DNA of 64,000 bases from CBDANW01 sp965197825 (GTDB taxonomy: Bacteria; Acidobacteriota; Vicinamibacteria; Marinacidobacterales; DATDRI01), in contig CBDANW010000002.1 in assembly GCA_965197825.1 (NCBI GenBank), positions 434,001 to 498,000 of the forward strand, given 5' to 3'. The first letter of the stretch is position 1; every line of letters starts with the position of its first letter. The notes under the pieces are model-generated. The model saw only the letters and a list, made by a program, of their open reading frames with translations, made no database searches and was not told where the DNA came from. Below are positions 17,033 through 26,418 of the stretch, piece after piece. Made by a program: the position numbers and the translations under genes.

Positions 17033-18396
17033 GAGCTACCCTCAGAAGGTGTGGAAATAAAGTAAAGGCGGAGTAACCTTCCGCGTCACGAAACACGGCA
17101 TGAAGGGGCCAACGGAAGGAGACACCGCCATGAAGGAAAAGACCACAGGACGACGGAGCTCGTCAAGGGTGGCTTGGGAGTCGCTGGAGAAGTGGGCGAG
17201 GCTTGAGATCCAGGATTGGGTGCAGGAGCTGATGGTAGCCGAAGTCACGGAGCTTCTCGGGCGTGAGAAATCGGAGAGACGGAAGCCCGTGGACACAACG
17301 GCGGGCTATCGAAATGGATACGGTAAGCCTCGGAAGCTGACGATGAGCGTGGGCACAGTGACGGTTCGCCGGCCGAGAGTACGGGACGTGGAGGAGAGGT
17401 TCGAAAGTCGAGTGCTTCCGCTGTTCAAGCGTCGGAGCGAAACGGTGAGCGAGTTGATTCCGGAGCTGTACCTGCATGGACTAGCTCACGGAGATTTCGA
17501 TCTGTCGCTCCGCGGGCTTCTAGGAGAGGACGCTCCACTTTCTCCCAGCACGGTGTCGCGGCTGAAACAAAAATGGCAGGGAGAGTACGAGCAGTGGCTA
17601 GCTCGCCCACTGGAAGAACTCGAGCTCGTGTACCTGTGGGTAGATGGCGTGTACGTGAAGGCCGGCCTTGAGAAGGACAAGGCGGCGGTGCTAGTTGCGG
17701 TTGGTGGCCTGTCCGACGGGACGAAAATCGTTCTGACGCTGGAGGCCGGGCATCGAGAATCCGAAGCGTCATGGTCGTCGCTGCTACGGAGACTGAAGAA
17801 GCGCAGTCTGAGATGTCCCCGTTTGGTGATCGGTGACGGGCATCTGGGCCGCGACCCGAAACGTATTTCCAGAAGCTGAGGAACAGCGGTGCTGGAACCA
17901 CCGAATCCTCAACGTACTGGACCGGATTCCGAAAAGGGACCAGGCGCAGGCCAAGCCGCTGTTGACGGCGATCCCCTACGCCACCAGCCTGCAGGAGTGC
18001 GAGACGAAGAAGGCCAAGTTCCAGGATTGGTGCTTGCGCAAGGGTCTTCCGGGGGCCGCGCACGTGCTCGACGAGGACTGGGAGCGGATGGTCAGCTTCT
18101 ATTCCTTTCCCAAGCCTCACTGGCAACACCTTCGCACGAGCAACGTCGTGGAGTCACCGTTCGCTGCACTGAGATTGAGAACGGATGCGGCCAAAAGGTT
18201 CAAGAAAGTCGAGTCCGCCACTGCGACAATCTTCAAACTGCTTCTGGTTGCGGAGAAGAATTTTCGCCGGCTCAACGCACCGGAGCTGATGCGAGAGGTT
18301 CACCTGGGCATTCGATTTGAAGATGGAGACAGGGTAACGGAGTCGTCGAAGGTTGCTGCTGCCTGAACTTTTTTACACACCTATTGACAAGAGCTC
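17033..18396 (+). mobile_element. IS256-type element A, copy 2 (defective)
   Basis: 1,364 bp, bounded by the 8-bp direct repeat GAAGAGAC (17025-17032 and 18397-18404). It is 8 bp shorter than copy 1 because of a deletion in the transposase gene. The element's ends are intact, so it remains mobilisable in trans. Confidence 0.95.
17130..18366 (+). pseudogene. IS256-A transposase, frameshifted (copy 2)
   Basis: Identical in layout to the intact copy up to 'LVIGDGHLG', where an 8-bp deletion near 17840 removes part of 'HLGI' and shifts the frame to a stop at 17879. The remaining half is open from 17833 to 18366 in another frame. The second catalytic Asp block is at the break, so the product is inactive. 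Confidence 0.94.
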
Positions 18397-18720
18397 GAAG
18401 AGACCGGGTTGTGTGCCTCCGTGAACAGGAATACCTAGACCCGTCTTCTGACGGCAAGGAGGTGGTGATCCGCAGACAAGAAGATCGAATATTGACGGGC
18501 AGACAGACTTGGTGCGTGAACCCTATGGTGGCCGGCCCTTAAGAGAAGCGTGCCGTTAGCACCAGAGTAGACAGCGTTCGGAACGACGACCCGGACATTC
18601 TTGCTCCGAGGTCGGAGATGGGACTCTTTTGACCGGCGGGGCGGAAAGCCATCCGTACGGTCGAATGGAACCCCTCATGTGCTGACCGTGACATTTCCCT
18701 GTTCGCTGACTTTAATTCCC
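18397..18720. other. Unassigned stretch
   Basis: About 320 bp with no open frame of note and no similarity to the other repeats here. Several short inverted repeats are present (for example around 18445-18460, GACCCGTC...GACGG). No function can be given. Confidence 0.4.
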
Positions 18721-18840
18721 CGTCCTGTGCCAAAACTCGGCCCTTTTGAAATAGACCACAAATCAGCAGCTTAGACGCCCTTGGAATCCGCGCAGAATCG
18801 AGGGTATTTCGCGCCGCAGGGCTAGCTTCCGACCCCTGGG
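18721..18840 (-). repeat. MITE1-type terminus with variant linker
   Basis: CGTCCTGTGCCAAAACTCGG followed by a linker that matches, in inverted orientation, 8265-8371. This variant end occurs twice in the window, both times next to non-MITE genes (a LysR fragment and the DUF2924-recombinase pair). Confidence 0.8.
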
Positions 18841-18984
18841 CTGCGGGTGGCGAGCGACAGGCTCACCGGGGGTGCGCACGGCTGGCTCAAATCGGCTGCG
18901 GGGCAAGCTACGGGCAGCGGACTTCGCACCCGGAAGTCCCTCATTAGACTGGACTTTATCGAGCAGAAGAGCGAACGTTCGGTG

Positions 18985-19415
18985 ATGCCGCAGGATACAG
19001 GGGTTGGCCGGAACGTCGTTTTGGACGGTTTGGACTTCGCCAGCTTACGGTGGGTCTGGGAGCAAACCTTTGGGGCTGCTCCGCCAAGCTCGCTCTCGCG
19101 CGTTTTCCTACGCCGTGTTCTCTTGCACGAACGCCAGTGCCGGACCCATGGCGGGCTTTCGGCCGCAACCCGGCGCGCTCTGGCTGCATGGCGAACGAGA
19201 CACCAAGCCCTGGTGCTCCCGCAGGGTCCGTTTCTGCCGGCACCCATCTCGTCCGCGAGTGGAATGGCCGGACCTACCAGGTCGAGGTAATCGACAACGG
19301 CTATCGGTTCGATGGCAAAACCTATCCGTCCCTCACGGCCATCACAAAGCGAATCACCGGCACCCACTGGTCAGGACCACGCTTTTTCGGTCTGACGCCC
19401 AAGCGCAAGGCCTAA
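18985..19415 (+). pseudogene. DUF2924 protein, frameshifted
   Basis: The N-terminal half reads in one frame ('LDGLDFASLRWVWEQTFGAA', 'RRVLLHERQ...GGLSAATRRALAA') and the C-terminal half in another ('GTHLVREWNGRTYQVEVID', 'FDGKTYPSLTAITKRITGTH', 'WSGPRFFGL'), with the shift at about 19180-19210. DUF2924 proteins are small and of unknown function and typically lie immediately upstream of large serine recombinases, as here (the recombinase starts at 19417, 1 bp after the stop). Confidence 0.85.
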
Positions 19416-19807
19416 CATGAAGAAAATCCGCTGTGCCATCTATACGCGAAAGAGTGCGGAAGAGGGTCTCGAACAGGAGTTCAACTCCCTCGATGCGCAG
19501 CGAGAAGCCTGCGCCGCGGATGGAACCCGGACAGGCGGGCTGCCGTTCCATCGCGGACACCTCCACTGCCTGCTGACCAATCCTCTCTACGCCGGCCGCA
19601 TCCGGCACCAGAGGCGTGTCTACGAGGGCTAGCATCCATCGATCATTGCTCCGGAGCTCTGGGACGCGGTCCAAACGCAGCTGCAGGCAGGGGCTGCCAA
19701 ACCAAGGAGACGCACGACGAAGGGCCGTGCAGCCCGTTCCCCACTGGCAGGCAAGCTCTTCGACGAGACCGGGGACCGGCTGACGCCGAGCCACACCAAA
19801 AAGAAAA

Positions 19808-20229
19808 GGGACTTATAACGATTGATTGACAGGCATTTCTCAAACCACTACATCTTGTGCTCTCGCACTTTACTACATGTTGCGGTGTCGGGGGTATGAG
19901 TTTGCGCTACCTAGACTTGATCCGCTAGAATCTTACTTGAAATAGTAAAGCCGGGCGTGGATGCCCGGCTTTACTATCCTACCAACTCAGCGAGAGGCTT
20001 GGTAGGAGCGCGAATCGCGCAAGCATACTACCACCGCCGATTCGCAAGTTCAATAGCCTCTCCCTCACAAAACCCAGGACCTCGCTTGGCCGAAGGGGGG
20101 TGGACGCCTTGATCCCCAAAGTCGATATATCAAAAATCGGTATGTAGAGGTGGGATGATTGGGGTGTCTTTGATAAGCTGCTCAAACGCAAGTGGTTACT
20201 AACATTGTCAATCAATCGTTATAAGTCCC
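19808..20229. mobile_element. GGGACTTATA element A (422 bp, no transposase)
   Basis: Perfect 24-bp inverted ends (GGGACTTATAACGATTGATT... at 19808-19831 and 20206-20229). Flanked by an 8-bp direct repeat AAAGAAAA (19800-19807, 20230-20237), which proves it arrived by transposition. It encodes no convincing protein. It shares ~110 bp at its left end and weaker similarity at its right end with the larger element at 31422-33686. Subterminal CACTACATCTTGTG (19846-19859) is conserved in both. Confidence 0.93.
19942..19977. terminator. Perfect 15-bp hairpin in element A
   Basis: Arms ATAGTAAAGCCGGGC and its exact complement, with a 6-base loop. The A/T ends on both sides give it the form of a bidirectional intrinsic terminator. 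It could insulate the element from host transcription in either direction. Confidence 0.65.
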
Positions 20230-20333
20230 AAAGAAAAACGGGCAACGGCTCCGCTACTACGTCTCCCGTCGCCTCATCCAGCACAGTGGCCAAAAGGACC
20301 TCTCCGGCTGGCGACTGCCCGCCCCGATGCTGG

Positions 20334-21783
20334 AACAGACCGTCGTGCATCTCATCCGACAGCATGTGGATGCCACGACCTTCTCGGCCTCGTTGATCCA
20401 CACTCCGACGATGCAAGAGCTCGCCTCGGTGCGTCGCTTTTTAGACGGGCTGTGTTCCGGTAGTAATAATGATAGTGCCTCGGCAGCCCCCCTGCTCCGT
20501 CTTATCCGGCGGGTCGACATCAGCCCCGGCTCTGTGTCCATCCTGCTCGACCGCAATGCGTTCGCTGCTTGCCTGTCTATGGGACCCGAACGCATTCGCG
20601 AGGATGCACCCCGCATCCTCGCACCGTTCCGCTTGCGTCGACGCGGCGTCGAGACCAAGCTCGTTCTGGGCAACCCCACGAAATCCGTCGACCGCACACT
20701 CCTGCGCAATATCGCCAACGCCCTCTTCTGGCTCGACCGGATCAAAGCAGGCAAAACCTATGAGCAGATTGCCACCGAAGACGCCATCCCAACGGCCCGC
20801 GTGCGCAAGGCAATCCGTTATGCCTTCCTGGCCCCCGACATCGTCCGCGCCATTGTCGAAGGCCGCCAGCCCGTTGGGCTGACCTCGAGCTACCTCCTGC
20901 ATCATCCGCTTCCCGACGATTGGGAGAAACAACGAGTGCTCGGTGCAACGCTGTGAGCCTGCCTGCTGCATCTGCCAGCGCCCACTTCGTGAATGGCCTC
21001 GGTTAGCAGCAAGCTGCTCTCCGACACTGGCCTCCACCAATCAGACTCAAACTGGCCCAAATTCCCTGTCATGGTTTCCAGACAAGAGCGGATAGCTCCT
21101 TGTACTGCACCGTCTGGCGGAGTCATCTTCGTCTCCTCCGTAAAGCTCCGCTGGATGAATTCGAGGTTTGACCAATTCGAATTCCGCTATTCGCCTTCTC
21201 CTCAGACGCGATCTAGGGTTAAGCGTCTTCTCATTGTCTGCGCGATTAAGCGCAAAAACGGCCCGATAAGCCCCCAAATCGTCCCAAATTGCACGCTAAG
21301 GGCCTGTTTTGCTCTGTTTCTGATCGTTTCCAGCCAAGAATCGGAAGCTCCACTCGCCCCCACTCGAGCCTGCCGACTGCGATAGCCGGAAAGGTGTTCC
21401 CGTCGACGAAACGTCCGCCGATGAGACGTAAAGCCTGTTACGACAATGAGTAACGGCCTGAGCCTCCTCCGGAGGGTTTACGACACGGCCCTCTTTCAGG
21501 CGTCAAGGAAGTTGAAATTGCCGTATAGAAAAGCTGATTGAAGCAAATTCGATTCCGGCTCGAACGACCACCCGTCGATGAGGTGTGCGTGAGCCAGCAC
21601 GTGACGGCGTCCGTTAAATCACTGTAGAGTAAGTAGATAGAACGATGTGGGCACCGGGGCTTCTCTGAGTATTCGCTACATTGCCGCACTACCCGCGCGG
21701 CGAAAAAGGGGGGGGATACTGAATAAACTGAAAAAACACCTTTTGGCCGAGACCGGATAGCTCCGAACTGCACCATCCGCCAC
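20334..21783 (+). repeat. 1.45-kb direct repeat, copy 2
   Basis: Counterpart of 1-1449. Differences are scattered point changes and small indels, for example at the DUF2924-recombinase C-terminus (MGLDRIRED versus MGPERIRED). Recombination between the copies would remove or circularise about 20.3 kb. Confidence 0.93.
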
Positions 21784-22655
21784 ACAGTCTGGCAAATTGT
21801 GGCACTGCAGAGACGGGTGGGATTTTCCGCGCGGTTGGCGGGGTTTTGCAGGGGTAGGTGGCACCAGAGACGCGCTAGAAGGGCGGAACGGGCCTCATTT
21901 TCGGTATTCGTCTCTAATCTCGATTTTCGAGTGCCACGTTTGCGCTAAAAGGGAAAACGGGCGTTGACCGGGCCGTGCGGCGGCGGAAAAGAGGCCACCC
22001 AAGAGGCCAGAATCGAGGCCGGACCTACCGTGGCATAGCTGGCCCAGCAAGTTCTGGTCCAGTTGCGGCCCGGGCCTCCTTATGTCCTTACTTGCCTCAC
22101 TTGCCTCCGATTTGGCCTCAACCATGGTCCAGCAAGGCTTGAGAGTATCCCGCGTTCATCGTCGCCCCACGGCTCGTTCTCGATGGCCTTGAGCCGCTCC
22201 GTCACGCTGCCCCCGGTGACGGGCGAGAGGTTGACATAGGGCTACGAGGTGAGCGGGCGGGCGGGTACTGGCCCACACCGTCCTGAACGCCCGTAGACGC
22301 TCGCTGGATTCCGCTTGGGCACGTACAATGTTTGACCTTGGCCGTTCAGACATTGCGCCACAAGCAAGATCCCTCTCGTCGCTCAAGGGAACGATGCCGT
22401 TGCTCCGCTGGAGCTGGGAGTTTCTCCGGGGCCGAGAAGAAGCGGCTCGGCGGCAACACCTCGCGTGAGGCGACATCACCTGCACGCCTCGCCAGTGCTC
22501 GACATCCCGCACACGGTGTCCGATATGAGATTTGCAACCCACACACCAACCGCCAAGGACCATGCTCGTCGAGCGGTAACTGACGCGATGCTGGCCGTCC
22601 ATCTCGACATCTGCTGTGCCACCAATGAGTTCATCCACCCGATGGGCGGGCGGCG
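21784..22655. other. Gene-poor stretch upstream of the MmeI-like gene
   Basis: No convincing complete gene. On the minus strand around 22100-22240 a broken frame reads 'YVNLSPVTGGSVTERLKAIE', 'NEPWGDDERGILSS', protein-like but without a start. A short plus-strand frame (22465-22659) overlaps the next gene's start by ATGA, but its composition is unconvincing. Confidence 0.4.
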
Positions 22656-25505
22656 ATGAGGCTTTCCTGGAACGAGATCCGGGCGCGTGCCTCTGTCTTC
22701 GCCCGCGAGTGGGCGGACGCTACATACGAGAAAGGCGAGACGCAGAGCTTCTATAACGAGTTCTTCGAGATCTTTGGCGTCCGGCGGCGCACCGTCGCGC
22801 GGTACGAGGAACACGTCCGGCGACTGGACAACACCTACGGCTTCATCGACCTGTTCTGGCCGGGCGTTCTGCTGGTCGAGCAGAAGAGCACTGGTCGCGA
22901 CCTGTCCATTGCGCGCCGTCAAGCTGGCGGGTACTTCGATGCGCTTCCCGAGCGGGACCGTCCCCGCTACCAGCTGCTTTGCGATTTCCAGATGTTCGAG
23001 CTGCTTGACCGGGAGGAACGCGAGGAGACCCGCTTCGCGCTTGTCGACCTGCCCCAGCAAGTCGAGAAGTTCGGCTTCATCATCGGTGTGCAACGCCGGG
23101 CGTTCCGCGATCATGATCCAGTCAACATCGAGGCGTCCGAGCTGGTCGCGCGCCTACACGATGCGCTCAAGGCATCCGGCTACGACGGCCACGACCTGGA
23201 GCTGTTTCTGGTCCGAATTGTGTTCTGCCTGTTTGCCGACGACACAGGGATCTTCGAGCCGCGCGACATCTTTCTCCAGTTTATTGAGGAGCGCACATCG
23301 GTCGACGGAGCCGACCTCGGTCCGTGGCTGGCACGGCTCTTCCAGGTGCTGAACACGCCAATTGAGCGCCGTCAAGCGGCGCTCGATGAGGATTTGGCGC
23401 GCTTTCCGCACGTGAACGGCGAGCTGTTTGCCGAAACCCTGCGTATTCCGGATTTCGATGCCGCGATGCGGCAGGCGCTCCTCGACGCGAGCCGCTTCGA
23501 CTGGACGGCGATTTCACCAGCCATCTTCGGTGCGCTCTTCCAAGCGGTCATGGAACCGGCCGACCGGCGCGCGCAGGGTGCGCACTACACCACCGAGAAG
23601 AACATCCTGAAGGTGATCGAGCCATTGTTCCTCGACGATCTGCGAGCGGAGTTCCAGAAGCTTCAAGGACGCCGGGACGGCCGTAGCATGACCGATCTGC
23701 GGAAGTTTCGGGACAGACTTGGCACGCTGCGCCTGTTCGATCCGGCGTGCGGTTGCGGCAACTTCCTCATCATCGCCTACCGGGAGCTGCGCTCTCTGGA
23801 AATCGAAGTGCTGCGGGCGATAGCGTCGCGCACGGACGCCACCCAATTGGAGCTCGAGGTGCAGTCGGTGGTCGATGTGGATCAGTTCTACGGCATCGAG
23901 ATCAGCGAATTTCCGGCCCGCATCGCCGCGACCGCACTCTGGATGATGGACCACATCATGAACAACCGGCTGAGCCTGGAGTTCGGCAAGACCTACGCGA
24001 GGATTCCGATCGAGAAGTCGCCGCACATCCACCACGCCGACGCGCTGGAGATCGACTGGCGTGAAGTGTTGTCGCCGAATGAGTGCTCGTATGTCTTCGG
24101 CAATCCGCCATTTGGTGGAGCCAAGTTCCAGTCGGCAGGTCAGCGGGTGCAGGTGCGCCACATCGCGGCGCTTGGCGGTGGCAGTGGCACGCTCGACTAC
24201 GTGGCCGCATGGTTCATTCGTGCCGGTGAGTACGTGCGGCGCACGCAACGGGAGAACAGCAGTCAGCCACCGAGGATCGGCTTCGTCGCAACCAACTCGA
24301 TTACCCAAGGCGAGCAGGTCGCGCAGCTCTGGCGGGTGTTACTTGACCACCACCGTTTGGAGATCGCCTTTGCCCACCGGACGTTTGCCTGGGGTTCTGA
24401 CGCCCGCGGCAAGGCCCACGTGCATGTGGTCATCATCGGACTGGACACGACAGAGCATGCACCACGAGACAGGAGGCTGTTCGCCTACGAGAACCTCAAC
24501 GGGGAGCCGCTCGAAAGCCGCCACGCCGTGATCACGCCCTACCTGTTCGATGGCGACGCGCTGGCCGATTCGCACCTCGTGGTGCGCAAGGAAGCAGGAC
24601 CAATCAACGGCATGAGAAAACTCGTGAGTGGCACGCAGCCAATCGACGATGGCTTCTACACTTTTGATTCGGAGGAGCGTGTCTCGTTCCTGGAAGCTGA
24701 ACCGGAGGCTGCGCCATTCCTTCGCCCATACGTTGATGCCCGTGGATACCTCCAGGGCGGCGAGCGCTGGATACTTGCCTTGCAGGAGGCATCGCCAAAC
24801 ACGCTGAAACGGCTGCCGCTTGTTCAGGACCGCATGGCCTCGGTACGCCGTTATCGGTCGCAGAGCAGGCGCAAGAGCACTTTGGCAATCGCCGACTACC
24901 CGACGCGGTACAACGTCGAGGTTCTTCCAACCACACCGTTTCTTGTCGTTCCCAAGGTCAGTTCGGAACGGCGGGAGTATGTCCCCACCGGCTGGCTGGA
25001 GCCACCGACTATCCCGAGTGATCTCGTCTTCGTACTTGAGAATGCCACCTTGGCTAATTTCGCCCTGCTGACTTCAGCCATGCACATGGCATGGCTACGC
25101 CACATCGGCGGGCGGTTGAAAAGCGATTACCGCTACTCCATCGGTGTCGTATACAACACCTTCCCGACACCGCCCGGCTTCAAGAGCGAGAACGCGAGCT
25201 TGTCGGCACTGGAGCCTCTTGCGCAGGCCGTGCTCGACGCCCGCGCTGCTCACCCGGACGCGACGCTGGCCGATCTCTACGACCCCGACCTGATGCCGCC
25301 GAATCTTCGAAGAGCACATCACACGCTGGACCGCGCCGTCGACCGTCTCTACCGCCGTGCGCGCTTCATGTCCGAGCGCGAGCGCGTCGAGTACCTCTTT
25401 GCTTTGTACGAGCGCATGCAGGCCCCGCTGGCCGCAAAGGCTGCTGGCAAGGGCAAGCGCCGGGCCCGAACAAGACGAGTGCCTCGCGGTCAAACGCGCG
25501 CCTGA
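22656..25505 (+). CDS. MmeI-like type IIL restriction-modification enzyme
   Basis: A single 949-aa chain combining nuclease, adenine-N6 methyltransferase and target recognition, as in MmeI (919 aa). N-terminal nuclease: Asp65, Glu75-Gln-Lys77 in 'GVLLVEQKSTGRDL', the D-X9-EXK arrangement of MmeI. Helical spacer to about 310. Methyltransferase: motif X 'GAHYTTEKNILKVIEPLF', motif I 'FDPACGCGNFL' (Asp362 onward), catalytic motif IV NPPF at 483-486. TRD about 600-830 ('YFDGDALADSHLVVRKEAG' onward is variable). Basic C-terminus. Such enzymes need no separate methylase and cut about 20 bases from an asymmetric site. No stops or shifts; likely functional phage defence. The specificity cannot be read from sequence by eye. 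Confidence 0.93.
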   Translation: MRLSWNEIRARASVFAREWADATYEKGETQSFYNEFFEIFGVRRRTVARYEEHVRRLDNTYGFIDLFWPGVLLVEQKSTGRDLSIARRQAGGYFDALPERDRPRYQLLCDFQMFELLDREEREETRFALVDLPQQVEKFGFIIGVQRRAFRDHDPVNIEASELVARLHDALKASGYDGHDLELFLVRIVFCLFADDTGIFEPRDIFLQFIEERTSVDGADLGPWLARLFQVLNTPIERRQAALDEDLARFPHVNGELFAETLRIPDFDAAMRQALLDASRFDWTAISPAIFGALFQAVMEPADRRAQGAHYTTEKNILKVIEPLFLDDLRAEFQKLQGRRDGRSMTDLRKFRDRLGTLRLFDPACGCGNFLIIAYRELRSLEIEVLRAIASRTDATQLELEVQSVVDVDQFYGIEISEFPARIAATALWMMDHIMNNRLSLEFGKTYARIPIEKSPHIHHADALEIDWREVLSPNECSYVFGNPPFGGAKFQSAGQRVQVRHIAALGGGSGTLDYVAAWFIRAGEYVRRTQRENSSQPPRIGFVATNSITQGEQVAQLWRVLLDHHRLEIAFAHRTFAWGSDARGKAHVHVVIIGLDTTEHAPRDRRLFAYENLNGEPLESRHAVITPYLFDGDALADSHLVVRKEAGPINGMRKLVSGTQPIDDGFYTFDSEERVSFLEAEPEAAPFLRPYVDARGYLQGGERWILALQEASPNTLKRLPLVQDRMASVRRYRSQSRRKSTLAIADYPTRYNVEVLPTTPFLVVPKVSSERREYVPTGWLEPPTIPSDLVFVLENATLANFALLTSAMHMAWLRHIGGRLKSDYRYSIGVVYNTFPTPPGFKSENASLSALEPLAQAVLDARAAHPDATLADLYDPDLMPPNLRRAHHTLDRAVDRLYRRARFMSERERVEYLFALYERMQAPLAAKAAGKGKRRARTRRVPRGQTRA

Positions 25506-25796
25506 CGAAAGCGACCTTCACACTGGCGAAGTTTCAGCAATGGCAGATCGAGTCCGACCAGCGTCTAAGCGCCGACTTGGTCTTCGGGTGTGTGAGAACG
25601 GCGTCGACGGTCGAAGCCGACTTGCGACGCACACGGCCTTCGGAGTTGGGGCCGGAACGGTGCTTGCGCTGTTTGCTGTTGGTGATGTGTACGTATCCCT
25701 TTGCAAAAAAGCGATTACTCTCCATTTAGCGCGCGGCGAAGGTCGTGAGCGCTATTTTGGCTGTAATTTAATGCAGCGTAAAGTCTTAGCGTCATC

Positions 25797-25985
25797 TCAC
25801 CAACACTTTAATGGCGGAAGCACCCGCAACAGCACCCAAAACTCGCGGTCGACATTCGAGAGCCGCGGCCGTTTCACCGAACGGCGGAGGACGGCGAGCT
25901 GCTGCCGAAGAGCGACATTCTCGATAGCCAGCTCGCGACGAGCCTTGAAGGCAGAGACGAGAGCGCGAACAAGCGACGACATCAT
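25797..25985 (-). pseudogene. rve-type transposase, N-terminal scrap
   Basis: 'ARRELAIENVALRQQLAVLRRSV' followed by 'RPRLSNVDREFWVLL' is the standard N-terminus of a widespread integrase-core transposase. It ends where MITE1-like sequence begins (...RVLPPLKCW), so it records a junction related to MITE1 formation. Confidence 0.75.
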
Positions 25986-26189
25986 ACCGGCATGGTCCCG
26001 GCAGACCGGAGACTAATCAAGTTCGGGGCGCGCGGATGAATAAATAGAAGGCGGACAGGTAATAACTGAGCAAGCCGCCCAATCGCTTACGACATCGCAC
26101 CTTCCCGTGAGGACTTCCGACGCATTCTTCCGCTTCGAGCAACGCGTTCCCAAGCCGTCGTGTCAAAAATACAAACGAACTCTAAGACC

Positions 26190-26265
26190 GGCGCGCCGGG
26201 CCGTCGCCGAGTTCATCTATCATTATCATGGAGAGCGCAACCATCAAGGGCTTGGCACCGCGTTT
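26190..26265 (+). pseudogene. rve-type transposase, C-terminal scrap
   Basis: 'RAVAEFIYHYHGERNHQGLG' is the typical C-terminal motif of integrase-core transposases (the HYHxERNHQG block). It is isolated from any catalytic domain. Confidence 0.7.
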
Positions 26266-26418
26266 GTATTTTTGGACACGACGCGATTCGAATTCCGCTA
26301 TTCGCCTTCTTCTCAGGCGCGATCTAGGCGTTAAGCTTCTTCTCATTGTCTGCACGATTAAGCGGAAAAACAGCCCGAGACGAAACCACGTGATTTGCAT
26401 CCACCTTTGTTGGTAGAG

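Larger units (their letters stand above)
19417..20956 (+). pseudogene. Large serine recombinase, multiply disrupted
   Basis: Starts MKKIRCAIYTRKSAEEG, the resolvase N-terminus, where a catalytic Ser follows the TRKS motif. After 'SLDAQREAC' an internal deletion removes most of the catalytic and recombinase domains and joins to 'CLLTNPLYAGRIRH', a recombinase-domain motif. A TAG stop follows at 19630-19632. Then a 422-bp inverted-repeat element (19808-20229) splits the zinc-ribbon region. If the element is excised and one 8-bp repeat removed, the frame 'TPSHTKKKNGQRLRYYVSRR' is restored. The C-terminal part 20327-20956 is intact. It has three independent lesions and is certainly dead. Confidence 0.92.
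25506..26418. other. Mixed transposon debris
   Basis: Contains a MITE1 internal segment at 25757-25825 (GGCTGTAATTTAATGCAGCG...), two transposase scraps (listed separately), and at 26280-26380 another short copy of the recombinase-downstream repeat (CGATTCGAATTCCGCTATTC...). There are no intact genes. 25506-25750 has no assignable content. Confidence 0.6.

Noticed and set aside
18397..18720. Possible group II intron or structured RNA in an unassigned stretch
   Set aside because: No recognisable domain V, no intron-type 5' GUGYG end and no reverse transcriptase; short inverted repeats alone are not enough.
22465..22659. Small ORF overlapping the MmeI-like gene start by ATGA
   Set aside because: Composition (His/Ala/Thr-rich, no SD) is not protein-like and it has no recognisable family; the overlap is probably chance.
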